Below, one piece after another: positions 37,324-45,807 of a DNA stretch of 64,000 bases. The notes beneath the pieces were generated by a model, which was given only the letters and a program-made list of their open reading frames with translations, did no database searches and was not told where the DNA came from. The translations under genes were made by a program, and so were the position numbers. Source of the DNA: Flavisolibacter tropicus (GTDB lineage: Bacteria > Bacteroidota > Bacteroidia > Chitinophagales > Chitinophagaceae). Location of the stretch: assembly GCF_001644645.1 (NCBI RefSeq), contig NZ_CP011390.1, forward strand, positions 62,001 through 126,000, given 5' to 3'. How positions within the stretch are numbered: the stretch's first letter is position 1; each line of letters opens with the position of its first letter.

Positions 37324-38673
37324 ATGAAATATTTGATATTATTTGCCGTCATTGTAATGATGAACGGAGCTTGCCGCCATAAAGGGGATTACCAGCCTGT
37401 ATTTGATAATCCCGGTTTATACTCAAAGTCTGTATATGAATTAAATAGTGTGGTGATGGACAATAATTTTAGTCCTGTTGTAGCTGCACGAAACTATGTT
37501 TATGCCAATATTGCCGCCTATGAATGTATTGCGGCGGGTGATTATCGTTTTGTTTCTTTGGTTGGGCAAATCAAACATATGCCTGTTATGCCAAAGCCAG
37601 CAGAGCCCGCTAAGGTCAACTATCATTTAGCCGCCTTGTTGTCATTGATTAAAGTAGGTAATGCGGTTACCTTTCCAGAAGGGGCCTTGATGGATTATTG
37701 GCAGAACTTGTATGATAAAGCGGACAGTGCTGGAATGCCTGCAGACGTACTAAAACAAACAGTAGCTTTTAGCGATACCATTGTAAGTGCCATTTTAAAA
37801 TGGAGTAAAGGCGATAACTATGCGCAAACAAGGAGTGCAGAAAAGTACACGGTTACTGTAGAAGATGGTCGCTGGGTGCCAACGCCACCAGCTTATGCAC
37901 AAGCCATGGAGCCTCATTGGTGTGAAATTCGTCCCATGTCATTAGATTCCGCCTCTCAGTTTGCACCACCTGCGCCTCCGGTCTTTAATGTTAAGTCGCC
38001 TACTTCACACTTTTATAAAGATGTTATGGAGGTAAAGACTGTTGGTGACAGTTTAACGGATGAGCAGCGGCATATTGCCGATTTCTTTGATGATAATCCT
38101 TTCAATTTACATGTAACCGGGCATGCCATGTATGCCACCAAGAAGTTCTCTCCACCGGGGCATTGGATGAATATTGTAGGTATTGCTACACAAAAGGCTG
38201 GTAAAGATTTTAGTACAACGGTTGCTGCTTATGCAGCTACGTCTATTGCTTTATTTGATGGTTTTATTGCCTGCTGGTATACCAAGTATAAAACCAACGG
38301 CGTGCGCCCAGAAACAGTCATCAATAAATACTTTGATCCCAATTGGAGACCCTACATACAAACGCCACCATTTCCCACTTACGTTAGTGGCCATTCTGTA
38401 ATATCTAACGCTTCCGCTGAAGTGATGACGTATTTTTTGGGTGATCATTTTGCCTTCACAGACACATCGGAATCAGAGTTTGGTATAGCAAACCGTTCTT
38501 TCCGTTCTTTTAGGGACGCTGCACAAGAGGCTTCCTTTTCCCGATTATATGGCGGAATACATTATCGGTCTGATTTAGAGCAAGGTAATGAAGTAGGGAA
38601 AAAAGTAGGAGCGTATGTTGTATCAAAGCTCCACTTTCAACGAAATCAAAATCAATTATCACAAAACAAGTAA
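37324..38673 (+). CDS. Vanadium haloperoxidase/PAP2-like lipoprotein
   Basis: A 449-residue lipoprotein of the vanadium-dependent haloperoxidase and PAP2 acid phosphatase superfamily. From the ATG at 37324 the signal peptide runs to a lipobox (MMNGAC); an upstream in-frame start at 37276 would only add a non-signal leader. The oxyanion pocket is visible: K..RPETVI (K and R), FPTYVSGHSVIS (SGH motif) and SRLYGGIHYRSDLEQG (R-x5-H-Y/x4-D). It could be a haloperoxidase or a phosphatase; the family is mixed and sequence alone does not decide. It lies between the small coupled membrane protein and an outer-membrane protein, all co-directional. Confidence 0.82.
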   Translation: MKYLILFAVIVMMNGACRHKGDYQPVFDNPGLYSKSVYELNSVVMDNNFSPVVAARNYVYANIAAYECIAAGDYRFVSLVGQIKHMPVMPKPAEPAKVNYHLAALLSLIKVGNAVTFPEGALMDYWQNLYDKADSAGMPADVLKQTVAFSDTIVSAILKWSKGDNYAQTRSAEKYTVTVEDGRWVPTPPAYAQAMEPHWCEIRPMSLDSASQFAPPAPPVFNVKSPTSHFYKDVMEVKTVGDSLTDEQRHIADFFDDNPFNLHVTGHAMYATKKFSPPGHWMNIVGIATQKAGKDFSTTVAAYAATSIALFDGFIACWYTKYKTNGVRPETVINKYFDPNWRPYIQTPPFPTYVSGHSVISNASAEVMTYFLGDHFAFTDTSESEFGIANRSFRSFRDAAQEASFSRLYGGIHYRSDLEQGNEVGKKVGAYVVSKLHFQRNQNQLSQNK

Positions 38674-38678
38674 AAGTT

Positions 38679-39785
38679 ATGAGACTAGTAATTTTAGGCA
38701 TATTTCTTTTCTGTAGCTGGAAAGCCGCAGAAGCACAAGGGTGCGTAGCTATACGCAGCAATGGTGCTTCGTGTACAATGGATGGAATTCATAGTGAAGC
38801 AATGTTAAAAGAGAGTCGCCCCTGGATCTTTTCAATTAATACCCGCTATTTCAAATCATATAAGCATTTTGTTGGCACCGAAGAACAAAAGGAAAGGGAG
38901 GAGCAAGGGACGAACGTGATCAATCATACTTTTTCAACTGAGTTTGGCCTTAACCGAAAGCTGAATGAACGTTGGGCACTCGGTCTTTTTGTACCAGTTA
39001 TCAGTAATGCGCGATCTTCTATGTATGAACATTATGGTAATGCCAGTAAGAGTCCGAATGCGCGTCGAAGTACTCATTCCTTTGGGCTTGGTGATTTGCG
39101 CGTGGCTGCTTATTATTGGCTGCTTGATCCGGTTAAGAATTCCAAAGGCAATGTGCAGTTAGGTGCCGGTATTAAATTACCTACCGGAGATTATAAGTAC
39201 CAGGACTATTTCTGGAAAAATGACACAACTAAGGTTTTGGGGCCGGTAGATCAATCTATACAACTGGGGGATGGTGGTACTGGGTTTACGGCAGAATATA
39301 ATGCCTTTTATCGGCTTACCAGATCCTGGAGCTTGTACTCCAACGGCTTTTATCTTTTCAATCCCAGAGAGCAAAATGGCGTATCTACTGCCAGAGGCAG
39401 CGCCGTTTCACCTACAGCTATCGCATATGGAAGTGACGTAATGAGTGTGCCCGACCAGTTCATGTTTCGCGCAGGTATTAATTACTCTATGAAGCATTTT
39501 CATTTTTCAGGGGGAATGCGTATTGAAGGTTTGCCAGCGGAAGATCTTATTGGTGGCAGTAATGGCTTTAGAAGACCGGGTTATGTTTTGTCTGCCGAAC
39601 CAGTAATTGTGTATAGTCTAAAACAAACACAAATCTATGCCGCTGTACCGGTTGCACTAGTGCGTGACCGTACGCAGAGTGTGCCCGATAAGATTAGAAC
39701 CGAAAAGACTGGTGTGTATGCACAAGGTGATGCCGCCTTTGCTGATTACTCCGTCAATATTGGGGTAGCTTTTTCACTCAAATGA
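38679..39785 (+). CDS. Outer-membrane transporter-like beta-barrel protein
   Basis: A 368-residue outer-membrane protein. After a signal peptide (cleavage near AAEAQG) it shows alternating beta strands such as FSTEFGLNRKLNERWALGLF, VQLGAGIKLPTGDYKYQD and FHFSGGMRIEGLPAEDL, and ends in a typical barrel strand (DYSVNIGVAFSLK). The pattern resembles the transporter family related to the MetA-pathway of phenol degradation (PF13557), a weak assignment. The start lies 5 bases past the haloperoxidase-like stop, so the two are one operon. A hairpin 40 bases downstream ends it. Confidence 0.68.
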   Translation: MRLVILGIFLFCSWKAAEAQGCVAIRSNGASCTMDGIHSEAMLKESRPWIFSINTRYFKSYKHFVGTEEQKEREEQGTNVINHTFSTEFGLNRKLNERWALGLFVPVISNARSSMYEHYGNASKSPNARRSTHSFGLGDLRVAAYYWLLDPVKNSKGNVQLGAGIKLPTGDYKYQDYFWKNDTTKVLGPVDQSIQLGDGGTGFTAEYNAFYRLTRSWSLYSNGFYLFNPREQNGVSTARGSAVSPTAIAYGSDVMSVPDQFMFRAGINYSMKHFHFSGGMRIEGLPAEDLIGGSNGFRRPGYVLSAEPVIVYSLKQTQIYAAVPVALVRDRTQSVPDKIRTEKTGVYAQGDAAFADYSVNIGVAFSLK

Positions 39786-39825
39786 TGGTTTATGGTTAAT
39801 ACCGTCCGTACGAATGGAGATGCTC

Positions 39826-39860
39826 AGAGGCGAGGTCATTAGTTGACTTCGCCTCTTTCG
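39826..39860 (+). terminator. Rho-independent terminator
   Basis: The stem AGAGGCGAGGTCA/TGACTTCGCCTCT (one G-T wobble) has a 5-base loop and a T-rich tail. It closes the 34.6-39.8 kb operon. Confidence 0.85.
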
Positions 39861-39883
39861 TTGAAATATGTATTTAGTTAACT

Positions 39884-39934
39884 GAGGACAGTTGATCGTT
39901 GGCAGTAGGGCGCTGTTAACTGTCAACTATCCTC
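39884..39934. repeat. Inverted repeat with AGTTGA units
   Basis: GAGGACAGTTGA and TCAACTATCCTC pair with one mismatch, with a further GCTGTTAACTGTCAAC string between. It stands between an operon terminator and the trehalase gene and resembles the dispersed repeats seen elsewhere in the window. Confidence 0.45.
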
Positions 39935-40033
39935 TTCCAGCTGTAATCAGATATACACAATGATGTTATTGCACTAAAGTCTTATAAGCTTTATCTTTAA
40001 AGGTATTCCCTTTCTACCCTTTAACCTTTCTAT

Positions 40034-41608
40034 ATGACGAAGCTGTTTCTGCTATTAGCCTTCTTTGTAGGTACGCTAGAGGCATACGCGCAGGTTACGC
40101 CCACACCCGATAAGTTGTGGGGTGATTTATTTAAACAGGTGCAGTTAACCCGGGTTTTTCCTGACAATAAAACCTTTGTGGATTGCACTCCTAAGTCGGA
40201 GCCCTCTTCCATAATGAAAGCCTATGCTGCTCAAAAAGCAAATGAATCTTTTGATCTGAAAGCGTTTGTGCACCAGCATTTTAATATACCAGTACCTCCA
40301 AATGTAAAGGTGACACCTGGACTTACATTGATCAAGCATTTAGAGGAATTGTGGGGAACGCTAGCGCGTCACCGGGATAGCGTACAGCGTTGGAGCTCCT
40401 TATTACCATTGCCCTATCCCTATATTGTGCCTGGCGGCCGCTTCAGAGAGATCTACTACTGGGATAGTTATTTTACCATGCAGGGGCTGGCTGTAAGTAA
40501 CCGTTATGATCTGATAGAAGGGATGATCAACAATTTTGTATCGCTGATCAATAACTATGGTCATATTCCCAATGGTAATCGTAACTATTTTCTAAGCCGC
40601 TCGCAGCCACCTTATTTTTCGTTAATGGTCAGTTTATTATCAGAAAAGATGGGGAATGCCGTATTTAAAAAGTATTTCCCTGCTATGGAAAAAGAATACC
40701 AGTTCTGGATGCAGGGTGTTGACAAACTTAAAAATGTGCAGGCTTATCGTAGGGTGGTGAAGATGCCCGATGGTACTATTTTAAACCGGCACTGGGATGA
40801 TAATAATGCGCCACGCCAGGAGTCTTACGCCGAAGATGTAGCCACCAGTAAAGATTATAAAAGTAAAGATGGACTGGCCTATGTTAACCTGCGGGCAGGA
40901 GCTGAAAGCGGCTGGGACTTTACCAGCCGGTGGTTTGAGGATACCATGCATTTGAATACCATTGAAACAACGGACATTATTCCGGTAGATTTGAATGCTT
41001 TGCTTTATGCAAACGAGATGCTTTTAGCAAAGGCTGCTTCTGAAAGTGGGCTTTCGGCAAAAGCTGCTTCCTATAAAGCAAAGGCGGAGAAGCGAAAGGT
41101 TGCTATTCTGAAATACATGTGGGACAGACAAAAGGGCTTTTTCTTTGATTATGATTATAAACAAAAACACACCACGCAGAAACTAAGTGTAGCTGGTGTA
41201 ATGCCGTTGTTTTGCCATGCTGCTACGGAAGAGCAGGCTGCTATTGCTAAAACCACTTTTCAAAAGTACCTGCTCAAAGATGGAGGTGCCGTGTCAACAG
41301 TTTATCATACCGGCGAGCAGTGGGATGCACCTAACGGTTGGGCGCCTTTGCAGTTTATTGCTGTAAAGGGTTTTATGAATTATGGCTTTAATGACATGGC
41401 AAAAACCATAGCCGAACGCTGGATGGCTGTAAATGAGAGGGTATTTAACGCCACTGGCAAAATGCTGGAGAAATATAATGTAGAAGATATCAATCTGGAT
41501 AGTGGTGGTGGGGAATATCCCACACAAGATGGATTTGGGTGGACAAATGGGGTGTATTTAAAGTTTTATGAGTTATTCAAGGCCAATTCAGCTCCATCAG
41601 GTAACTAG
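40034..41608 (+). CDS. treA: GH37 trehalase
   Basis: A 524-residue secreted trehalase that splits alpha,alpha-trehalose into two glucose units. The signal peptide ends near LEAYAQ. Both family signatures are present: PGGRFREIYYWDSYFTMQGL (about 135-154) and QWDAPNGWAPLQFIAVKG (about 435-452), together with ESGWDFTSRW (catalytic Asp in AESGWDFTSRW). The end contains GGGEYPTQDGFGWTNGV, the second conserved Glu/Gly-rich motif. The length is usual for periplasmic trehalases. It is separate from the upstream operon by a terminator but likely works with it. A GH65-like enzyme nearby may act on the same substrate or a related one. Confidence 0.94.
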   Translation: MTKLFLLLAFFVGTLEAYAQVTPTPDKLWGDLFKQVQLTRVFPDNKTFVDCTPKSEPSSIMKAYAAQKANESFDLKAFVHQHFNIPVPPNVKVTPGLTLIKHLEELWGTLARHRDSVQRWSSLLPLPYPYIVPGGRFREIYYWDSYFTMQGLAVSNRYDLIEGMINNFVSLINNYGHIPNGNRNYFLSRSQPPYFSLMVSLLSEKMGNAVFKKYFPAMEKEYQFWMQGVDKLKNVQAYRRVVKMPDGTILNRHWDDNNAPRQESYAEDVATSKDYKSKDGLAYVNLRAGAESGWDFTSRWFEDTMHLNTIETTDIIPVDLNALLYANEMLLAKAASESGLSAKAASYKAKAEKRKVAILKYMWDRQKGFFFDYDYKQKHTTQKLSVAGVMPLFCHAATEEQAAIAKTTFQKYLLKDGGAVSTVYHTGEQWDAPNGWAPLQFIAVKGFMNYGFNDMAKTIAERWMAVNERVFNATGKMLEKYNVEDINLDSGGGEYPTQDGFGWTNGVYLKFYELFKANSAPSGN

Positions 41609-41794
41609 CTTTTAAAGGACAAACTTGTCCAGGAAGAGATTATTTAATTACATCCTTGTATTTAGTGAAAAAGATAACGGCCAATGCTTAGAGTTTTGCC
41701 TGCTTTTTGCTAAATTATATGAAACAACGCAAGGCTGTAGAGCTTGGTTGTGAAAGCGATATAAATCCATCATTAATAACTATAAGTAATTGTT

Positions 41795-42010
41795 ATGGAA
41801 AGAAATTCTTTAAGATTAGACGCCCCTTGGGATGAAGTAAAAGAAATGCTGAAAGAGTTGAATACTGATCTTACCGATGAGGATCTGGAATACAGACCTA
41901 ATGGTGAGCAGGAGATGTTAGAGCGGGTTGCGAGGAAGTTGGATCAGGATGTGCCTCATGTAAGGGATTGGATTGAAAGTGTTTCATCTAACCGGGGATT
42001 GGCGCATTAA
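41795..42010 (+). CDS. CsbD-like stress protein
   Basis: A 71-residue acidic helical protein. WDEVKEMLKELNTDLTDEDLEYRPNGEQEMLERV has the W-x-x-[IV]K...L...LTDEDL...E.L...[IV] pattern of CsbD-like stress-response proteins, with a helical, charged remainder. CsbD-like proteins are induced under general stress in many bacteria, with no defined activity. The match is by pattern only. The gene stands alone, with about 800 bases of repeat DNA after it. Confidence 0.6.
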   Translation: MERNSLRLDAPWDEVKEMLKELNTDLTDEDLEYRPNGEQEMLERVARKLDQDVPHVRDWIESVSSNRGLAH

Positions 42011-42020
42011 TACTGATTGG

Positions 42021-42610
42021 TTTCACGCAGAGAGGCTGAGGCGCAGAGAGAAATGTTTCGCATAGAAGAAGTGAGAAAAGGAGGACCGCGGATTGGTGGG
42101 ATTAAAATGGATTAGTAAGATTACTGTCTGTTAGCTGTAATATCTTTTGTTTTTGCCATTTCGAGTAAAACGAGGAGTCTCAGAGTCTTACAGCCCCTTG
42201 CTTTCACCCTGAACTTGTTTCAGCGTCTGATCTCACTTTCAAGGGTGATTTTGTATCTTTAGAACTCTTTTCCGTGAGCATAGTTTCTTCCCTTCTTATT
42301 ACACATTTCTATACTATTTATTGGGGCTTATAGCGGTATCGGATGGCAGGATACGAGCCAGGGTACGGAGGTGGTAGGGCTAACGGGTAAGGTAGGGAGT
42401 TGATACGGAGTTAGTACGGCTTTCATACGGAGTTAGGTAGGCTCTGATACGGAGTAACCATGAAGTGGATACGGAGTAACCATGAAGGTGTAGAGGCATA
42501 GCAGTGAAGGAACAGCAGAGTGGTAGTGAAGGTAGAGGCAAATAATAGAGAAAGTAGATCGTAGAGGGGTGGGATTGGGGATTAGGGATTAGGGATTTGG
42601 AATTGGGGGC
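42021..42610. repeat. Mosaic of dispersed intergenic repeats
   Basis: A stack of short, unrelated repeat modules replaces coding DNA here. 42021-42053 (CACGCAGAGAGGCTGAGGCG) and 42206-42248 (CACCCTGAACTTGTTTCAGC) resemble motifs I recall as widespread between bacterial genes. 42156-42193 (GCCATTTCGAGTAAAACGAG) is similar to another. A GATACGGAGT unit recurs at 42402-42487, partly as a 22-bp tandem. 42571-42609 (GGGATTAGGGATTTGG) is the opposite-strand counterpart of 3719-3745. No gene fits; a minus-strand frame at 42380-42616 follows the repeats and is not a gene. Confidence 0.65.
42446..42487. repeat. 22-bp tandem repeat
   Basis: GATACGGAGTAACCATGAAG at 42446-42465 is repeated at 42468-42487 with a period of 22. 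Related GATACGGAGT/CATACGGAGT half-units precede it. Confidence 0.85.
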
Positions 42611-42824
42611 AAGCAAGGATGGGTTTTACCTTGCTATTGATAAGCAAGTAATGATATATTAAGTAAACTTGGCTTTTATGAATACTTGTTAGTGTAATGT
42701 ATAACTCGTATTAAAGGGGAAAGTTGTGGGTTATTATATATATGGAAGTTCATATTAAATGAAATTCAATAACTTACGGCCAAACTCAGATTGACTGCCC
42801 CGCGTACTTACCATAGGATTGTTA

Positions 42825-43298
42825 ATGGCCCTGGTTTATAGCCAGATGATCTACCAGTTTGCCTTGGTCTACCAACAAGGGCAAGCCAAACGGGAAATGA
42901 AGCAACAGTTACGCCTTAGGATAAGTGAAGCTGATCTTGAAATGATCTCTTACCTAGAAAATGAAAAAGATATAGAATGGGAAGAAGAGGGCAAGGAGTT
43001 TCGACTACATGGAGAGATGTATGATGTGGTAAAAACAGCTACAGTGAATGGAAAACCAGTATTTTATTGTATCAATGACAAGAAAGAGAACGAATTAATC
43101 CATAAGTACCTAAACCTTATCAAACAAAAGAACAATTCTGATAAAAAGCCCAGAACTCTAAGTATTAAACTGCTTTTTAATCAATCTTCGGAACCTATTT
43201 TTGTTTCAAATCAGCTAGCCGTGGTTTATGACACAGAATTAGTGTGTTGTCTTCCTAATGCGGAACTAGATCAATTAATTCCCCCACCCAAGGTTTAG
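42825..43298 (+). CDS. Small membrane-anchored hypothetical protein, paralogue B
   Basis: A 157-residue protein with an N-terminal hydrophobic stretch (MALVYSQMIYQFALVY), a charged linker (QGQAKREMKQQLRLRISEAD), then IEWEEEGKEFRLHGEMYDVV, GKPVFYCINDKKENELIHKY, and an end that reads VCCLPNAELDQLIPPPKV. The layout and several motifs parallel the protein at 36686-37246. The frame is open further upstream to a TGA at 42792, so a non-ATG start at TTG 42819 or earlier could give a longer membrane helix; the true start is uncertain. It precedes the TonB-dependent receptor and ABC genes, probably in one transcript. Confidence 0.62.
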   Translation: MALVYSQMIYQFALVYQQGQAKREMKQQLRLRISEADLEMISYLENEKDIEWEEEGKEFRLHGEMYDVVKTATVNGKPVFYCINDKKENELIHKYLNLIKQKNNSDKKPRTLSIKLLFNQSSEPIFVSNQLAVVYDTELVCCLPNAELDQLIPPPKV

Positions 43299-43392
43299 TC
43301 TTCTTTTCGTAATAATTATCCTTTAGCTATGCCTGTTAACTAATGCAGGTAATAGCTTCTATCGCTTTGTATTACATCAACTAAAACTAAAA

Positions 43393-45768
43393 ATGAAGAC
43401 TAAATATTTATTTCTACTATTTAACCTGTTTTTCGTTACCACACTTTACGCTCAGCGAACTATAAAAGGGCGTGTTATTGATCAGCAAACGAATCAGCCT
43501 ATTCCACGTGCCTCAATTTCTGGTGGTGGAGCTACTGTAGTGAGTAATGAGCAAGGACAATTTGAGATCAATTCTACTGCCGACCATTTGTCGGTTACCT
43601 CTGTTGGCTATTCTACCAAAGATGTAAAAGTGATCGAGGCATCGGAACTGTTAGTACTAATGGAGCCTTCTAACGTGGCGTTGAATGAAGTGATAGTAGA
43701 AGGTAACGCTGCACAGCGCAAGTTGTTGACTACACCTAATGCTGTCGGCCTGGTAACCAGTCGCGACTTGGCTCGTACCAGCGGAATTTTCTTACATCAA
43801 ACCTTAAACACCCTTTCTGGTGTACGTATGGAAATGCGTAACAATGTGCAAGGTGCACGTATTGTTATCAGAGGTTATGGGAATGAAACCAATTTTAATG
43901 GATTGGGGTATAAGGCTTATTTAAATGGTATTCCTGTAACCGATGCAGACGGTACTACTTTTTTAGATGATATCGATTTTGCCAGCCTTGGTCGTGTAGA
44001 GGTGATCAAAGGACCCGGATCATCTTTGTATGGTAACTCTATTGGTGGGGTGGTATTGATGCAAATGCAAAAGGCTACGCCGGGCGAAACATCTGTAGGT
44101 CAGCAAGTAACAGCTGGTAAAGACGGCTTATTACGCACCACTACCAGTTTCAAAAGCGCTGTAAATAATTCCAGCCTTTTTGTGAACTATGGTCATCAGC
44201 AGTACGATGGCTTCCGTATGCACAACTCCAGCGAAAAGAACTTTGTGAACATGGGCGGTGACTTTTACCTGGGCAAACGCACGATTACAACGTTTGCCAG
44301 CTATACAAAAGGTATGGACTACCTGGCTGGCCAAGTAAGTGAAGCAAACCTGATAGCACACCCAGATTCTGCTGGTCAGGGGTATATTAATAATGATGGC
44401 CATGTAGGATTGGAAAACTTTAAAGTAAGTGTTGGTCAGGACTACCAGTTCAGCCCATTGTTTTCCAATAATACTAACCTGTTTTTAGTAAGCACGTTTA
44501 TTGACCAGGCTAGTGAGGCTGGTTTAACTCGCACACAAAAAAGCAAGTTTGGCGGCCGTTCTACCTTTACCTATTCACCAACCATTGGTACTATCCCAGT
44601 AAAATTCTCTTTAGGCGCTGAGTTTTTGCGTAATAAGAGCTATGCAAAAGGTTATGCCTTGACTTTGGCTGTACCAGGAGCATTAACTTCAGACCAGGAG
44701 ATTGCAGCACAACAAGCTAACCTGTTCTTTCAAGCAGAAGGAAAGATCACGCCTACTACTACATTGACAGCTGGTATTGGTGAGAACTTTATAGAATACA
44801 AGCTGGATGATATGCGCCCAACGGTTATCACCACTTCGGCTTCTACCACTTACAAGAACCGTAGCGGCAGTAAAACCTTTGATCCCATCCTGGCTCCTAA
44901 AGTAGCCCTTACACAAATGATAGGTGATAACGTATCTGCTTATGCTACTGTAAGCAAAGGTTTCTCTTCTCCATCAACCAGCCAGATTATAATTGTTCCA
45001 AGCGGCGCAGCCATGTTGGCCGGACAAAACCCTGGTATTAATGAAGATCTGAAGCCAGAGATTGCAACCAGTTATGAAATTGGTTCAAAGGGTAGTTTGT
45101 TGAACAAGAGCTTGAGCTATGATGTAGCCTTGTTTTTAATGAATGTGAAGGATAAACTGGTAAGCCAATACTATGGTAGCAATGCCTATATGTATACAAC
45201 CAATGCCGGTAAAACACGCCATCAGGGGTTGGAGCTAACCTTATCGTATGCTAAGCAATTTGAGAATCGTTTTATCAGCCTGGTAAGACCATTTGTTAGC
45301 TATACGTATAATGATTTCAAATACGAAGATTTCCAAACTATTCCTGCAGATCCGGCGCAGCAAGAAACAACGACTACGCCGCCATCGCCTGGTCAGTCGC
45401 AAAAATTGCTGAACTACAAGGGAAAACAAGTGGAAGGTATTGCTAAGAATCTATTCAATGCAGGGCTGGATGTAGAAAGCCGTGTTGGTTTGTACTTGAA
45501 TACCACACTTACGCATGTAGATAAAATGCCTGTAGACTTTGCTAACCAGCATTATGCAAAAGCTTACACTGTATGGAATGCCAAGGCTGGTTATCGTAAA
45601 GCTATAAGCGCGCATTTTGATTTGAATCTTTATGGTGGTTTGGATAATATCACTGATATACATTATTCTACCCACATCTTCCTGAACTCAAGAGACTATC
45701 CAAAAATTTACAACCCTATGCCTTTATCTAACTGGTACCTGGGTACATCGTTGAAATATATTTTCTAA
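43393..45768 (+). CDS. TonB-dependent receptor, iron or haem uptake type
   Basis: A 791-residue receptor. The signal peptide ends at TLYAQ, followed by a carboxypeptidase-regulatory-like domain (TIKGRVIDQQTNQPIPRASI), the TonB-box/plug region (about 100-225: FLHQTLNTLSGVRMEMRNNV, RIVIRGYGNETNFNG, LGRVEVIKGPGSSLYGNSIG) and a 22-stranded barrel ending NWYLGTSLKYIF. The plug motif RVEVIKGPGSSLYG is classic for siderophore/haem/B12 receptors, unlike the SusC-type gene at 22274. Its genetic setting beside a binding lipoprotein, permease and ATPase supports uptake of haem or a chelated metal. The substrate is not decided by sequence. A hairpin lies 7 bases after the stop. Confidence 0.92.
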   Translation: MKTKYLFLLFNLFFVTTLYAQRTIKGRVIDQQTNQPIPRASISGGGATVVSNEQGQFEINSTADHLSVTSVGYSTKDVKVIEASELLVLMEPSNVALNEVIVEGNAAQRKLLTTPNAVGLVTSRDLARTSGIFLHQTLNTLSGVRMEMRNNVQGARIVIRGYGNETNFNGLGYKAYLNGIPVTDADGTTFLDDIDFASLGRVEVIKGPGSSLYGNSIGGVVLMQMQKATPGETSVGQQVTAGKDGLLRTTTSFKSAVNNSSLFVNYGHQQYDGFRMHNSSEKNFVNMGGDFYLGKRTITTFASYTKGMDYLAGQVSEANLIAHPDSAGQGYINNDGHVGLENFKVSVGQDYQFSPLFSNNTNLFLVSTFIDQASEAGLTRTQKSKFGGRSTFTYSPTIGTIPVKFSLGAEFLRNKSYAKGYALTLAVPGALTSDQEIAAQQANLFFQAEGKITPTTTLTAGIGENFIEYKLDDMRPTVITTSASTTYKNRSGSKTFDPILAPKVALTQMIGDNVSAYATVSKGFSSPSTSQIIIVPSGAAMLAGQNPGINEDLKPEIATSYEIGSKGSLLNKSLSYDVALFLMNVKDKLVSQYYGSNAYMYTTNAGKTRHQGLELTLSYAKQFENRFISLVRPFVSYTYNDFKYEDFQTIPADPAQQETTTTPPSPGQSQKLLNYKGKQVEGIAKNLFNAGLDVESRVGLYLNTTLTHVDKMPVDFANQHYAKAYTVWNAKAGYRKAISAHFDLNLYGGLDNITDIHYSTHIFLNSRDYPKIYNPMPLSNWYLGTSLKYIF

Positions 45769-45774
45769 TTCAAT

Positions 45775-45801
45775 TGGCCTGGCTGCATGCCAGGCCATTT
45801 T
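45775..45801 (+). terminator. Intra-operon hairpin (attenuator-like)
   Basis: TGGCCTGGC/GCCAGGCCA is a perfect 9-bp stem with a 5-base loop followed by TTTTAT. It lies between the receptor stop and the ABC binding-protein start at 45808 and should lower expression of the downstream ABC genes relative to the receptor. An ATG at 45787 lies inside the hairpin, which argues for the start at 45808. Confidence 0.75.
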
Positions 45802-45807
45802 ATCATT

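Noticed and set aside
42380..42616. A 78-residue minus-strand frame
   Set aside because: It is encoded entirely by the repeat mosaic, and its residue pattern follows the repeat units.
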